A DNA stretch of 64,000 nucleotides from the NCBI RefSeq assembly GCF_028751195.1, contig NZ_CP066784.1, positions 4,836,001 through 4,900,000 on the forward strand, given 5' to 3'. The position numbers were made by a program, and so were the translations under genes. Origin of the DNA: Alicyclobacillus sp. ALC3 (GTDB lineage Bacteria > Bacillota > Bacilli > Alicyclobacillales > Alicyclobacillaceae). Below the pieces are notes generated by a model. The model worked only from the letters and a program-made list of their open reading frames with translations, made no database searches and had not been told where the DNA came from. Below are positions 33,205-42,402 of this stretch, piece after piece. Numbering within the stretch: the stretch's first letter is position 1; every line of letters begins with the position of its first letter.

Positions 33205-34476
33205 TTATGAACGTGCTTTGTGACGGCCAGCGAGGCGTGGACCAAAGTTCACCGGATGTACGTTTTCGCTGTCTTGTGCTGGCGGACGGATCATCACTAC
33301 CGCCAGAACCGCGCACAGCAAACTGAGCGCCGCGATGCTGTAGGACATCCATGTGGTGTTCCACTCACGCAGAAACGTAAAGACAGGAGGACCTGCAGCT
33401 ACCCCAAGGAAGCGCACACTCCCATACAAACTGGTGACCACACCACGTCGCTCAGCACCAACGGCTGACGTAATTAAGGTGTTCAAACTCGGAAGCGAAC
33501 AGGCTATTCCAAAGGCAGCGACGGATGCTAGCGCAACCAACCACCATGGGCTTCTCCCAGTCAATGGAGTCGCTACGAGACTGACCGTCATAATTGTAAA
33601 CCCACCGACCACTAACCACTTCATCAGGCGTTTGCGCCGTTTAATTAGACCTCCAGCGGCCAGAGCAACTGTGCATAAGGTAAGAAGAGGGATTGCAAGT
33701 ATCAACCCTTTACGAATCCCGAGCACATGGTAAGAAGACTCTAGCAACTCGGAGAGGTCGAACAACAGTCCGAACAGGGTGAACAAGCCAGCCGCTCCAC
33801 ACAGATAAGTCACGGCCAGCCAGCGTCCTTCGTGTTTAAACACTGCACCCAGCGAAACCACGTAATTGCGTAAGGACTGCTTTTCCTTCTTCTGTTTCGG
33901 CTCGGGTACAAGCCACCAAACGGCAGCAGCTACGGGCACACACAGAACTGGGAAGATGAAAAAGACCAGATACCAGGCAATCATCGCGACCGCCGCTCCA
34001 AGAACCGGACTAACCACCTTCCCAAACGCATTGCCTGCCTCGTTTACTCCGAGTGCTTGGCTGCGGGCGCTGCCCTTAAACAAATCACCGACAACCGCCA
34101 TCGCGATGGGAGCCGTACCAGACGCACCGATGCCTTGTATGATACGACCGACGAGAATCCACCAGTATGGGCTTTTCAACATCCAACCCGCAATTCCTGC
34201 GAGGACACCGCCGGCCCCAAACAGTAAGAGAGCTGGAACAATCACAAACTTGCGTTGCACTTGGTCGGACAGAAATCCTGAAAATGGGATTACGATACCC
34301 GCAGGAACAGAGAACAAAGTAATCAACAAACTGATTTGAAGGGCAGACACGTGCATCTTGGACTGCATCTGTGGCATAGCGGGAATGAGAACCGCGTTCC
34401 CTAACACCATCAACATGGGAATGACCGCTAACAGGACCATCAACAACTTCTTCGGTTGATTCTTCGTCTGTGACAC
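33205..34476 (-). CDS. MFS-family transporter
   Basis: A 423-residue protein with 12 predicted membrane helices. The signature between helices 2 and 3 reads FLSDQVQRKFV (GxLaDrxGrr-like), and GRIIQGIGASGTAPIA lies in helix 4. These features point to the drug-proton antiporter group, so export of a toxic compound is likely; the substrate cannot be read. GTG 34476 has AAGGAGG upstream. It is divergent from glutamate dehydrogenase. Confidence 0.85.
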   Translation of the reverse strand: MSQTKNQPKKLLMVLLAVIPMLMVLGNAVLIPAMPQMQSKMHVSALQISLLITLFSVPAGIVIPFSGFLSDQVQRKFVIVPALLLFGAGGVLAGIAGWMLKSPYWWILVGRIIQGIGASGTAPIAMAVVGDLFKGSARSQALGVNEAGNAFGKVVSPVLGAAVAMIAWYLVFFIFPVLCVPVAAAVWWLVPEPKQKKEKQSLRNYVVSLGAVFKHEGRWLAVTYLCGAAGLFTLFGLLFDLSELLESSYHVLGIRKGLILAIPLLTLCTVALAAGGLIKRRKRLMKWLVVGGFTIMTVSLVATPLTGRSPWWLVALASVAAFGIACSLPSLNTLITSAVGAERRGVVTSLYGSVRFLGVAAGPPVFTFLREWNTTWMSYSIAALSLLCAVLAVVMIRPPAQDSENVHPVNFGPRLAGRHKARS

Positions 34477-34627
34477 GTGACGGCCTCCTTCGAGACGAAG
34501 TTTGCCACCGTCCCGAAAATCTAATCCGTAAGGTGAGTCTTTGCAGAGACCACGGCACGATGTATACTGATTGCGATTTCATTTCAAGGTGTTGTCCGCT
34601 TCTGCGGCTCGGGGGGTACAAGCTAAG

Positions 34628-35956
34628 ATGAATAGCCAGCACGGGGGAACTGAAGAAGCATCAGGTAGACCGACGACGAAAGATGGCTCGAAGGCAACTG
34701 ACATACAAACCGCCGAGCAAATAATGGATCCCTTTACTGCAACCCAAGAAATTTTGCGTATCGCCCAACAGCGGCTTAATCTATCAGATGCGTCACTTGC
34801 ACTGTTAAAGGAACCACTGCGTACGCTTGCCGTCCGTTTTCCTGTTCGGATGGACGATGGTTCAGTACGCGTATTCACGGGCTGGCGTGTTCAACACAAC
34901 GATGCAGCGGGGCCAACCAAGGGGGGAATTCGCCTTCATCCGGAAGTCGACGAACGCGAACTCCAAGCTCTCGCCATTTGGATGACCGTTCAATGCGGCA
35001 TCGCAAACTTGCCCTTTGGTGGAGGAAAAGGCGGGATTCAGTGCGACCCGCGCGAAATGTCCTTCCATGAAATTGAACGTGTAAGTCGGGCTTACGTGCG
35101 CGCAATCAGTCAGATTGTTGGCCCTACAAAGGATATCCCCGCACCCGACATGTTCAGTAATTCGCAGACCATGGCATGGATGCTTGACGAGTACGCTCAC
35201 TTAAGAGAATTTGACTCTCCAGGCTTTATTACTGGAAAACCGAGAATACTTGGTGGTACTCGCGGTCGTGACGTCGCGTCTGGGTTGGGGGTACTGATTT
35301 GTACGGACCAAGCGGCGGCTGCGAAAGGACTGGAATGGAAGGATGTTCGCGTGGCCGTACAAGGTTTCGGCAACACGGGAAGTTACGTTGCCAAAGCGTT
35401 ACATGACCGCGGTGCGCGCGTTGTCGCTATTTCTGACGCCTACGGTGCTCTGTATGATGAAAAGGGATTGGACATCGATGACCTGCTTGAGCGACGAGAC
35501 TCCTTTGGAAGCGTGACAAAACTCTTTCGAAACACCATCAGCAACCGTGATCTGCTGACCTGTGCCTGTGACGTGCTTGTGGCAGCCGCTGCGGAAAACC
35601 AGATCACCGAGGACAATGCCGGACAAATCCAAGCCTCCGTGGTTGTGGAAGCCACTAACAATCCGGTAACAGCTCAAGCTACGACAGTCCTGTATGAGCG
35701 GGGTACCCTAGTGATTCCAGATGTTCTGGCAAACGCTGGAGAAGTCATTGTGTCGTACTTTGAATGGGCTCAAAATACGGAAGGTCTGTATTGGTCCGAA
35801 GCAGAAGTCCACAACCGGCTGCATACGATAATGGAGCGGAGCTTTCAAAACGTGTATCAAACGTCTAAACATCACCATGTGGACATGCGCGTGGCCGCAT
35901 ACATGGTTGGTCTTGAACGAACCGCGACAGCAGCCGGACTTCGCGGCTGGGTGTGA
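34628..35956 (+). CDS. Glutamate dehydrogenase
   Basis: A 442-residue NAD(P)-dependent enzyme that interconverts glutamate and 2-oxoglutarate. The catalytic lysine is in PFGGGKGGI; substrate-binding GPTKGGIRLH and the Rossmann motif VQGFGNTGSYVAK follow. The residues NAGEVIVSYFEW and HHHVDMRVAAYM near the end are also conserved. Bacillus has RocG and GudB versions; neighbours (sleB, ypeB nearby) suggest the GudB position. ATG 34628 has a G-rich run about 12 bases upstream. Confidence 0.92.
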   Translation: MNSQHGGTEEASGRPTTKDGSKATDIQTAEQIMDPFTATQEILRIAQQRLNLSDASLALLKEPLRTLAVRFPVRMDDGSVRVFTGWRVQHNDAAGPTKGGIRLHPEVDERELQALAIWMTVQCGIANLPFGGGKGGIQCDPREMSFHEIERVSRAYVRAISQIVGPTKDIPAPDMFSNSQTMAWMLDEYAHLREFDSPGFITGKPRILGGTRGRDVASGLGVLICTDQAAAAKGLEWKDVRVAVQGFGNTGSYVAKALHDRGARVVAISDAYGALYDEKGLDIDDLLERRDSFGSVTKLFRNTISNRDLLTCACDVLVAAAAENQITEDNAGQIQASVVVEATNNPVTAQATTVLYERGTLVIPDVLANAGEVIVSYFEWAQNTEGLYWSEAEVHNRLHTIMERSFQNVYQTSKHHHVDMRVAAYMVGLERTATAAGLRGWV

Positions 35957-36121
35957 CTTGCGCAAGAGGAGGAATCCTCTGATTCACGACGAATGAATCC
36001 ATCTAGACTGTTAGTTTAGTTGCAGGGAATTCCGGTCATTCTAGAGAGGTATTCGCCCAAACTAGGGGGTACGCACCAGATGCGTTCAGAAACACTCATT
36101 CAGTCAGGGGTGAGCGATGAT

Positions 36122-36286
36122 ATGAGCATGCCTCATCAGCGAATAAAAGTACACATCCGCTGTCGGCGTTGCGGTGAGACATTCATTCTCCGCGGTGTGC
36201 GCGACCCAAAGGGACATATCGAGACAGGGTTCAAGCGTTGCCTCTGTGACAACGAGGACGAGTTTGACATTGAACCGTTACACTGA
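36122..36286 (+). CDS. Small cysteine-containing protein, 54 residues
   Basis: A basic protein with CRRCGETFILRGVRDPKG and CLCD: four cysteines in a zinc-ribbon-like layout. ATG 36122 follows AGGGGTGAG by nine bases; ATG 36080 is in frame. Function unknown. A hairpin at 36362-36384 ends its transcript. Confidence 0.65.
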   Translation: MSMPHQRIKVHIRCRRCGETFILRGVRDPKGHIETGFKRCLCDNEDEFDIEPLH

Positions 36287-36361
36287 CATCACGAACTAGG
36301 GTCTGCTGATATTAGTCATCTTTTTTCATTAACCTATATAGACTGTAACAAATACCGCAGG

Positions 36362-36390
36362 ATGCCTGTTCATTGGACAGGCATATTTCT
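36362..36390 (+). terminator. Terminator hairpin
   Basis: ATGCCTGT (36362-36369) pairs with ACAGGCAT (36377-36384), followed by ATTTCTGTT. Its end overlaps the -35 of the sleB promoter. Confidence 0.55.
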
Positions 36391-36410
36391 GTTGTACACG
36401 GCTCATAATA
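36381..36410 (+). promoter_or_regulatory. Sigma-G-type promoter of sleB-ypeB
   Basis: GCATA (36381-36385) and CATAATA (36404-36410), 18 bases apart, match the sigma-G consensus. In Bacillus sleB is transcribed by sigma-G in the forespore. The start point would be near 36417. Confidence 0.6.
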
Positions 36411-36435
36411 CGCTGACAACGGTGGAATGGGAGGC

Positions 36436-37293
36436 ATGACAATTACGATGACCGTGGCGACAAACAAGCGATTCAGAAAATTGGCTTTGGCAATTACTTT
36501 TATGAGCACTTTGTCAGTGTTCGGCGCCGGGTTACCGGAGGCCAACGCGTTCACTTCGCAAACCTTAATGATTGGCAGTCGCGGCTACGACGTTGATGAA
36601 CTCCAAGGTCGACTAAAGCTGCTCGGCTTTTACAAGAGCAAAGTAGATGGTAATTTTGGCTGGGATACGTACTGGGCTGTGCGCATCTTTCAGCAACAGT
36701 TCATTGGGAAGCCAACCGGGGTCGTGAACTTGCAAACTCGTCAAGCCCTCGTCAAGGCCACTCCCAATTGGCATTCCCCTTCGTACTTAACTGGCGGCAG
36801 CGGTTCATCAAATTCAAACAGCCGGTCCGCGTCGAACCCGCCGTCGACTGCATCTTCGACCCCACCGTCGACTGCATCTTCGAACTCGCCACCGGCATCT
36901 GCTGCCAATGTGACTCTGCCCGCTACTGCGGGAGGCTTTAGCCAGAGTGACCTCTCGCTTATGGCTCATGTCGTGTACGCAGAAGCTCGCGGAGAACCGT
37001 TTATTGGGCAAGTGGCTGTCGCTGCGGTTCTGATTAACCGTATGCATAGTCCCAAGTTCCCGCATTCCATTCCTGCAATCGTTTATCAACCGCTTGCATT
37101 CACCTCTGTTGCGGACGGACAGATCAATTTGCAGCCGAACGCTGAGGCAATGCGAGCAGTGATGGACGCGGTACACGGTTGGGACCCATCCCACGGCGCT
37201 CTGTACTACTTTAATCCGGCAACAGCTACTAGTGCGTGGATTTGGTCCAAACCAGAGATCCTGCAAATTGGACACCACATTTTCTGCAAATAG
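36436..37293 (+). CDS. sleB: Spore cortex-lytic enzyme SleB
   Basis: A 285-residue secreted enzyme: a signal peptide (about 1-33), a peptidoglycan-binding domain (GSRGYDVDELQGRLKLLGFY), a Ser/Pro/Ala linker (about 125-160) with a duplicated 8-residue unit, and the cell-wall hydrolase 2 domain beginning HVVYAEARGEPFIG with its catalytic glutamate. It is a lytic transglycosylase for cortex during germination. The start is unclear: ATG 36427, 36436 and 36448 are all in frame and GGGAGG (36429-36434) is not well placed for any. ypeB follows after 20 bases. Confidence 0.92.
   Translation: MTITMTVATNKRFRKLALAITFMSTLSVFGAGLPEANAFTSQTLMIGSRGYDVDELQGRLKLLGFYKSKVDGNFGWDTYWAVRIFQQQFIGKPTGVVNLQTRQALVKATPNWHSPSYLTGGSGSSNSNSRSASNPPSTASSTPPSTASSNSPPASAANVTLPATAGGFSQSDLSLMAHVVYAEARGEPFIGQVAVAAVLINRMHSPKFPHSIPAIVYQPLAFTSVADGQINLQPNAEAMRAVMDAVHGWDPSHGALYYFNPATATSAWIWSKPEILQIGHHIFCK
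36841..36883 (+). repeat. Tandem 24-bp repeat in the sleB linker
   Basis: CCGTCGACTGCATCTTCGA occurs at 36841-36859 and 36865-36883, period 24 bp. It encodes two copies of an 8-residue PPSTASS-type linker unit, likely from a recent slippage duplication. Confidence 0.85.
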
Positions 37294-37313
37294 GATTGCA
37301 TGGAGGGACATTG

Positions 37314-38591
37314 ATGAGAATCCATCGGACGACGTGGATCGCTTTACCTGTTTTAGCACTGGTCGTTGCTGGGACGGGCACTGGTTGGTGGGGGTATCAA
37401 CAGTATCTCGGACGCCAAGCTCTCGCTGTCCAAGTGACGAACTCATACAATGCTGCGTTCCACGGGTTGACATCGAACCTTGAGCAGATTCATCAACAAC
37501 TTGGAGAGGTTATGGTCTCTGCTGACCCCGCCATCATTACGACACACATGCAAGATGTGGCTCGTCTGTCGTTTGCGGCAAACACCGATGCAGCTCGTCT
37601 TCCGGCACCCGCGTTTCCGGACGGCCAGATTCAGGCCTTCACGATGGACTTGGGGAAACAGGCTGAACAGGACGCCGTCCACCCGACTCCATCAGCCAGC
37701 TTACGCAAGCAGGTGCTTTCTGCCTGGACAGAGACGGGGAAAATGTTGACGGTGCTCCATCAGGTGGACCTAACGAATCACGGCAGCACTGTTCAACCGA
37801 CGGGATTGTGGAAAGGCAAGACGCAGGCAGCGGCCCTTCCCTCGTTCGTTGCATCTCTGCAACAACTCGATGCAGCAGGCTCAACACCAACACCTAACAA
37901 AACGACCCACACGACTTCTGTGCCGATGTCAAAGGCCAAAGTTGGACGGTCCTTTACCCAATTCGTTGGCTTGCAGGCGGTACAGGGCTGGCAAATTCAC
38001 AGGCTGCCGAGGTCAACGGAAGCGGCTTACAGCGTAAACGGTAAAACGCAGGAGGGCACGGTGTACGGAAGCGTATCGAATAACCTCCAGGTGCTGTCCT
38101 TTCACAGCGAAAGAGCTATAGCACAGGGCTCGGCGAAAGTGAGCGTGGCAGATGCACGTGACCATGCACAGGCATGGCTGAAGAGTCGAGGTTTGACGCC
38201 TGCATCGCTGACAGACACGGCAACGTTTGACCACACCGCTTACTTCACTTTCTCGCCAGAATTATCCGGACTGCCCGTTCTTGACCAACCCATGGTCGTA
38301 CAGGTTGCGCTCGACCGCGGTGATGTCATTGGATACAGCGGCGGAGCGTTTGAAAAGAATCGTTTTCAGGCTCTTCCCAGTCGGCAGTACAGCGTGTCGC
38401 AACTGCAACATAGACTGAGTTCGCAGTTTGTTGTAGCAGAGTCGAGACAAGTAATTGCATTGGATTCGTCAGAACGACCCCAGCCAGCTGTAGCCTTTTA
38501 TGGAACTAGTCAGAGAGAGACATACTGTGTCGTGGTGAACGCGCATACGGGAAAGGAAATGCGCATCACGCAACTGACCAATCATACTTAA
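37314..38591 (+). CDS. ypeB: Germination protein YpeB
   Basis: A 425-residue protein with an N-terminal transmembrane helix (about 8-28) and tandem PepSY-like domains in the second half, for example VSVADARDHAQAWLKSRGL. YpeB is needed for assembly and stability of SleB in the spore. ATG 37314 follows GGAGGG. Cotranscription with sleB is expected. Confidence 0.92.
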   Translation: MRIHRTTWIALPVLALVVAGTGTGWWGYQQYLGRQALAVQVTNSYNAAFHGLTSNLEQIHQQLGEVMVSADPAIITTHMQDVARLSFAANTDAARLPAPAFPDGQIQAFTMDLGKQAEQDAVHPTPSASLRKQVLSAWTETGKMLTVLHQVDLTNHGSTVQPTGLWKGKTQAAALPSFVASLQQLDAAGSTPTPNKTTHTTSVPMSKAKVGRSFTQFVGLQAVQGWQIHRLPRSTEAAYSVNGKTQEGTVYGSVSNNLQVLSFHSERAIAQGSAKVSVADARDHAQAWLKSRGLTPASLTDTATFDHTAYFTFSPELSGLPVLDQPMVVQVALDRGDVIGYSGGAFEKNRFQALPSRQYSVSQLQHRLSSQFVVAESRQVIALDSSERPQPAVAFYGTSQRETYCVVVNAHTGKEMRITQLTNHT

Positions 38592-38666
38592 ATCAGCCTT
38601 TTCTCAACTACTCGGACATGCCTAGAAAGCTGGCTGCATACAGTAGTCGCGAAGGAGGGGAGGGCC

Positions 38667-39152
38667 ATGCCAGAGTCTGAGGAGAAGCTGTGGCAACAAA
38701 GTGTACATGCAATTGATCGTTGGCTCGTCCCAGTCGCTTTTGGTGCCCTGACAATGCTGGTGGTAACGCAGGGGATTACAGCCTTCCCAGCAGTCCGGCA
38801 CGCGGTGGACAACCGTGCCGGGCGCTCTGTGGCGACGGCGTTGGCCGGTGCGCCCGCAGTAGGCGACAAGTCTGCCCATGTCACATTCTACGTCTCGCCG
38901 ACGACTTCCCGCCCAGATGTCCGGGTTATGGTCAATGGGAGGTATCAGGGCAACCTAGCTGCTGGACACTTGACAGTCGTCCTACACCAGGGAGATACCG
39001 TCAAGTTGGTCGCACCGAACAATACCAGTCAAACTGAGGTTTCAGTGGACGACAACAACCCATATCTGTCCTCTCTTCTGCCCGGAATGATGTTTCAATT
39101 GTCTGCGCAGCAACCTAGTCTTGTTCTACCGAAAGTGACGTTCCTGGCGTAG
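38667..39152 (+). CDS. Membrane-anchored hypothetical protein, 161 residues
   Basis: One hydrophobic helix (about 18-40) then an extracytoplasmic beta-rich domain (VRVMVNGRYQGNL...VLHQGDTVKLVAP). It resembles small Ig-like or NEAT-like folds only loosely, so no family is claimed. ATG 38667 follows GAAGGAGGGG. It sits where Bacillus has ypfA/ypfB-type genes between ypeB and cmk. Confidence 0.65.
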   Translation: MPESEEKLWQQSVHAIDRWLVPVAFGALTMLVVTQGITAFPAVRHAVDNRAGRSVATALAGAPAVGDKSAHVTFYVSPTTSRPDVRVMVNGRYQGNLAAGHLTVVLHQGDTVKLVAPNNTSQTEVSVDDNNPYLSSLLPGMMFQLSAQQPSLVLPKVTFLA

Positions 39153-39169
39153 AGCGAACATGATTGTTG

Positions 39170-39199
39170 TTGCGACTTTTGAAGACCCTGTGCTAGTAT
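39170..39199 (+). promoter_or_regulatory. Candidate promoter upstream of cmk
   Basis: TTGCGA (39170-39175) and an extended -10, TGCTAGTAT (39191-39199), with an 18-base spacer. The transcript would begin near 39206, about 160 bases before cmk. Confidence 0.5.
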
Positions 39200-39205
39200 T
39201 TACTT

Positions 39206-39318
39206 GTCGGTTTGTGCGTCAAGCCCTTCCCAAACCAGGACACGCAGAGACTTGTCTGCAGACATTTGAGCGGATGACTACACGACGCTTAGGAGCGGGC
39301 TTTGGCAGCCTGCTTTTT
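39206..39318 (+). ncRNA. Candidate structured leader or small RNA ending in a terminator
   Basis: Between the promoter and cmk is about 113 bases with several pairings: GGTTTG with a downstream AAACC, TGCGT with ACGCA, and the palindrome TGTCTGCAGACA. It ends with a hairpin (39294-39314) and five Ts. No protein frame with a ribosome binding site covers it. It could be an attenuator for cmk or an independent small RNA. The family is not known to me. Confidence 0.35.
39294..39318 (+). terminator. Terminator or attenuator before cmk
   Basis: AGCGGGCT (39294-39301) pairs with AGCCTGCT (39307-39314; one G-U pair), followed by a T run (39314-39318). Confidence 0.6.
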
Positions 39319-39368
39319 CATTGTCCATAGATCAGCACAGACACTACACTATGGGGGAACGACGTCAG

Positions 39369-40037
39369 ATGGGGTACCTACGGATCGCGATCGACGGACC
39401 GGCTGGTGCCGGGAAGAGCACCGTGGCGAAAGAAGTCGCTCGGCGGCTGGGGATTTTGTACGTCGACACTGGCGCCATGTACCGAGGCGTTGCATGGCTG
39501 TCCGTAGAGTACAGGGTGCAAGTTGCAGACGAAGAGGGTCTACTTCAATTGTTGAGCGCTCACAAGCTGACCTTTGCCAGAGGGCAGAGTGGCAGTTTTG
39601 AAGTCTCCGCAGATGGTGTTGTGATTACGCATCTGCTACGCTCTGTGGAAGTTTCGGAGCGTGTCTCAGAGTTGTCCGCACACCCAAGAGTTCGTGAAAT
39701 CCTCACAGAAAGGCAACGGCAACTCAGTCATTGCGAATCAGTTGTCATGGACGGCCGCGACATCGGCACAGTCGTAATGCCAGATGCAGACTACAAATTT
39801 TTTCTCACGGCTGACTTAGCTGAACGCGCTAGACGGAGACACGCAGAATTAGAAGCAAAGGGGTTCCGCGGGTCGTTAGCGCAATTACGCGAGACAATTG
39901 CGGCTCGGGATCGAAGGGACTCGAATCGGTCAGTCGCCCCACTTGTGAAAGCTCGCGATGCAATTGAAATCGACTCGACTGGGAAGACGGTGGCTGAAGT
40001 GTGTGACGAAATTTTGCGGGTGCTAGGCCGTGACTGA
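39369..40037 (+). CDS. cmk: Cytidylate kinase
   Basis: A 222-residue kinase that phosphorylates CMP and dCMP. Walker A is GPAGAGKST; DTGAMYRG and DGRDIGTVV are the CMP-binding motifs; RDRRDSNR is the lid. ATG 39369 gives the usual length; ATG 39351 is possible. It overlaps plsC by eight bases (40030-40037), as in many Bacillales. Confidence 0.95.
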   Translation: MGYLRIAIDGPAGAGKSTVAKEVARRLGILYVDTGAMYRGVAWLSVEYRVQVADEEGLLQLLSAHKLTFARGQSGSFEVSADGVVITHLLRSVEVSERVSELSAHPRVREILTERQRQLSHCESVVMDGRDIGTVVMPDADYKFFLTADLAERARRRHAELEAKGFRGSLAQLRETIAARDRRDSNRSVAPLVKARDAIEIDSTGKTVAEVCDEILRVLGRD

Positions 40038-40632
40038 AATCCGTGATGCGTTTCATCAACCGTTCTACCGATTGCTTCGGGTCGTGGGCGTCTCTTTGTT
40101 ACACATTGTCTACCGGTGGAGTGTCATTGGTCAGGCTTACGTGCCAAAGACCGGTCCTGTCGTTCTTGCATCCAATCACATCCACAACTTCGACCCGATT
40201 ATTGTGGGTGCAAGCACGCCAAGATTCGTTCACTTTATGGCAAAGGAAGAATTGTTTCGCAATCGCACGATCGGTAACTTTCTCCGCTATTTGGGGGCTT
40301 TTCCAATTCGCCGCGGAGTCGGCGATCGCGGCGCCATTAAACACGCTTTGGCTGTCACCGAGGATGGACAGTGCCTCACTGTTTTTCCCGAAGGACACCG
40401 CTCCAAGACGGGAGAACTCGGTGCAGGTCTGCCTGGAGTGGCCATGATCGCGCGACGCGCGGGTTGTCCTGTCGTACCTGTAGCTGTCATAGGACCGTAC
40501 CGTTTACGAGGTCGGTTAACCGTCCGGTTTGGCGAGCCAATTCCGCCCGATCCCGATAGAAGTAACGAAGCATTGCTTGATGAACTGATGACAGGTATTC
40601 GCCGCCTGTTGGACGAGGGACACGCGCCATGA
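40030..40632 (+). CDS. plsC: 1-acyl-sn-glycerol-3-phosphate acyltransferase
   Basis: A 200-residue acyltransferase of the PlsC family. NHIHNFD (HxxxxD catalytic motif) and FPEGHRS (substrate-binding) are present, with a hydrophobic N-terminal helix. It converts lysophosphatidic acid to phosphatidic acid at the membrane. GTG 40030 overlaps the cmk end. It overlaps the next small membrane gene by four bases. Confidence 0.92.
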   Translation: MTEIRDAFHQPFYRLLRVVGVSLLHIVYRWSVIGQAYVPKTGPVVLASNHIHNFDPIIVGASTPRFVHFMAKEELFRNRTIGNFLRYLGAFPIRRGVGDRGAIKHALAVTEDGQCLTVFPEGHRSKTGELGAGLPGVAMIARRAGCPVVPVAVIGPYRLRGRLTVRFGEPIPPDPDRSNEALLDELMTGIRRLLDEGHAP

Positions 40633-40949
40633 TGACATGGCAACTTGCAGCCGAAGATGCTGTTCTGTACGTATTTTTGATTGCTGGAGCGTCTGTTTAC
40701 GGACTTGTACTTGGACAAAAAGCGGGTAACCGATCCGAGCAGTCGACTGAGGGACCGCGCAGCATGTCATCAACCCGCATCAGATTGAAATTTCAACAAT
40801 ACACCATACTAATGATCAGCGGATGGATGGTCAGCGGTGTGCTGTACCAGTCTGGCGTCATTTCCACCGTGGTTGCAGTGATTCTGTTTGCTGTCAGTAC
40901 GATACTCAGCGCACTTGGCCTGATTCGCCTAAGACAGTACATAAACTAA
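40629..40949 (+). CDS. Small membrane protein, 106 residues
   Basis: Three hydrophobic stretches (about 10-30, 58-78, 80-100) separated by a polar loop. ATG 40629 overlaps the plsC stop by ATGA. Not recognised. Its position between plsC and the S1 protein suggests coexpression with lipid genes. Confidence 0.6.
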   Translation: MMTWQLAAEDAVLYVFLIAGASVYGLVLGQKAGNRSEQSTEGPRSMSSTRIRLKFQQYTILMISGWMVSGVLYQSGVISTVVAVILFAVSTILSALGLIRLRQYIN

Positions 40950-41054
40950 CATATATGCCCAGCACTATAGTGAAGTTTTTCGGCACGCGTGGCTCGATGC
41001 GTTTGAAATCACAACGCCCGCCCGTCATAATAAAGAAGTCAGGAGGAATGCACG

Positions 41055-42242
41055 ATGTCAGAGGAATTTCAGGAAGCAATGGCTACATCCACGGTCCAAG
41101 AGGGGGATGTGGTAACGGGAACCGTCACTGAGGTGGACGACAAGAAGGTCACCGTCGATATCGGGTATAAATTTAACGGTATCATCCCGATTCGAGAATT
41201 ATCGGTTCTCCACATTGAACACCCGAACCAGGTCGCCGAAGTTGGTCAGTCGGTCCGTGCAGTGGTACTGAAAACAGACGAGGAGGCAGGCATTGTTGTG
41301 CTGTCAAAGCGCGAAGCAGATGCAGCGGGTGCATGGGACCGTCTGCAAGCACTATTCGACAGCCAAGAACCCTTCGATGTTGTGATTCAGGACGTTGTCA
41401 AGGGTGGGTTAGTGGCTGATGTAGGTGTACGTGGTTTCATCCCGGCCTCATTGGTTGATTGGCAGTTTGTAGAGGACCTGCAGACGTTTAAAGGTCAAAC
41501 GGTGAGGGTTCGGGTAGTGGAAATTGACCCCGAGAACAACAAACTGATTCTGTCGCGTAAGGCCGTCCTTGAGGACCAGCGCAAGGACAACGAAGTGGAT
41601 GTCATTCGCTCCATTACGCCCGGAGTGCTCTTGGAAGGCACTGTACAGCGACTGACGAACTTCGGAGCGTTCATCGACATTGGTGGCGTTGATGGATTGG
41701 TTCACATCTCGGAAATTGCATGGCACCATGTCGATCATCCTTCCGACGTGTTAAAGGAAGGCGATCACGTTCGCGTCAAGGTGTTGAAGGTCGACCCAGC
41801 AGCCCACAAGATTTCACTGTCAATCAAGGAGGCTTCCGCGAGTCCTTGGGAAACGGCAGTCGACGACTTACGCCCGGGTCAAATCCTCACGGGAACTGTT
41901 CGTCGGCTCACGGACTTTGGTGCCTTTGTTGAAGTGAAGCCTGGGCTTGAAGGTCTCGTGCATGTCTCGCAGATTGCCCATCAACACGTCGCAACGCCAG
42001 CTGACGTGCTCGAAGAAGGGCAGAGTGTTCAGGTCAAAGTTCTCAGCGTTGAACCAGAGAGGAGACGAATTTCTCTCTCGATCAAAGAGGCAACCGGTGG
42101 CAGCGAAAGTGGCGGCGGTCATGGTGGCAGCCATGGCGGCGGGCGCAGAAACGACGTACAGCGCTTCCTCGACAAACAAGATAACAGTGGAGGCACAGGT
42201 GCCACGCTCGGCGACCTGTTTGGCGACCTGTTTAAAAGGTGA
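41055..42242 (+). CDS. rpsA: S1-domain RNA-binding protein (YpfD/RpsA-like)
   Basis: A 395-residue protein with four S1 domains at roughly residues 15-85, 100-170, 190-260 and 275-345; repeated GAFIDIGG / GAFVEVKPGLEGLVH motifs show this. The C-terminus is a glycine- and histidine-rich tail. In Bacillus the homologue is not a stable ribosomal protein; it may bind mRNA. ATG 41055 follows CAGGAGGAA. A terminator follows. Confidence 0.92.
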   Translation: MSEEFQEAMATSTVQEGDVVTGTVTEVDDKKVTVDIGYKFNGIIPIRELSVLHIEHPNQVAEVGQSVRAVVLKTDEEAGIVVLSKREADAAGAWDRLQALFDSQEPFDVVIQDVVKGGLVADVGVRGFIPASLVDWQFVEDLQTFKGQTVRVRVVEIDPENNKLILSRKAVLEDQRKDNEVDVIRSITPGVLLEGTVQRLTNFGAFIDIGGVDGLVHISEIAWHHVDHPSDVLKEGDHVRVKVLKVDPAAHKISLSIKEASASPWETAVDDLRPGQILTGTVRRLTDFGAFVEVKPGLEGLVHVSQIAHQHVATPADVLEEGQSVQVKVLSVEPERRRISLSIKEATGGSESGGGHGGSHGGGRRNDVQRFLDKQDNSGGTGATLGDLFGDLFKR

Positions 42243-42264
42243 TAATCGGGTATACGCATAAAAC

Positions 42265-42296
42265 GGCAGGCCCGCAGTTCGCGGCCTGTCTTTTTT
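42265..42296 (+). terminator. Intrinsic terminator after the S1 gene
   Basis: A long GC stem (42265-42275 with 42281-42290) and TTTTTT (42291-42296). Confidence 0.85.
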
Positions 42297-42402
42297 ATTG
42301 CTGAACAATCCAGTAACTGGATTGTGTTTGACTGAAAATCAGGTTATAGAGCATAATGAAGGAATGAGTGACGATAACCAGGGAACAGGAGTGTGACTTG
42401 CT

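Noticed and set aside
36841..36883. Regulatory tandem repeat
   Set aside because: It lies inside sleB coding sequence, in frame, and simply duplicates a linker unit.
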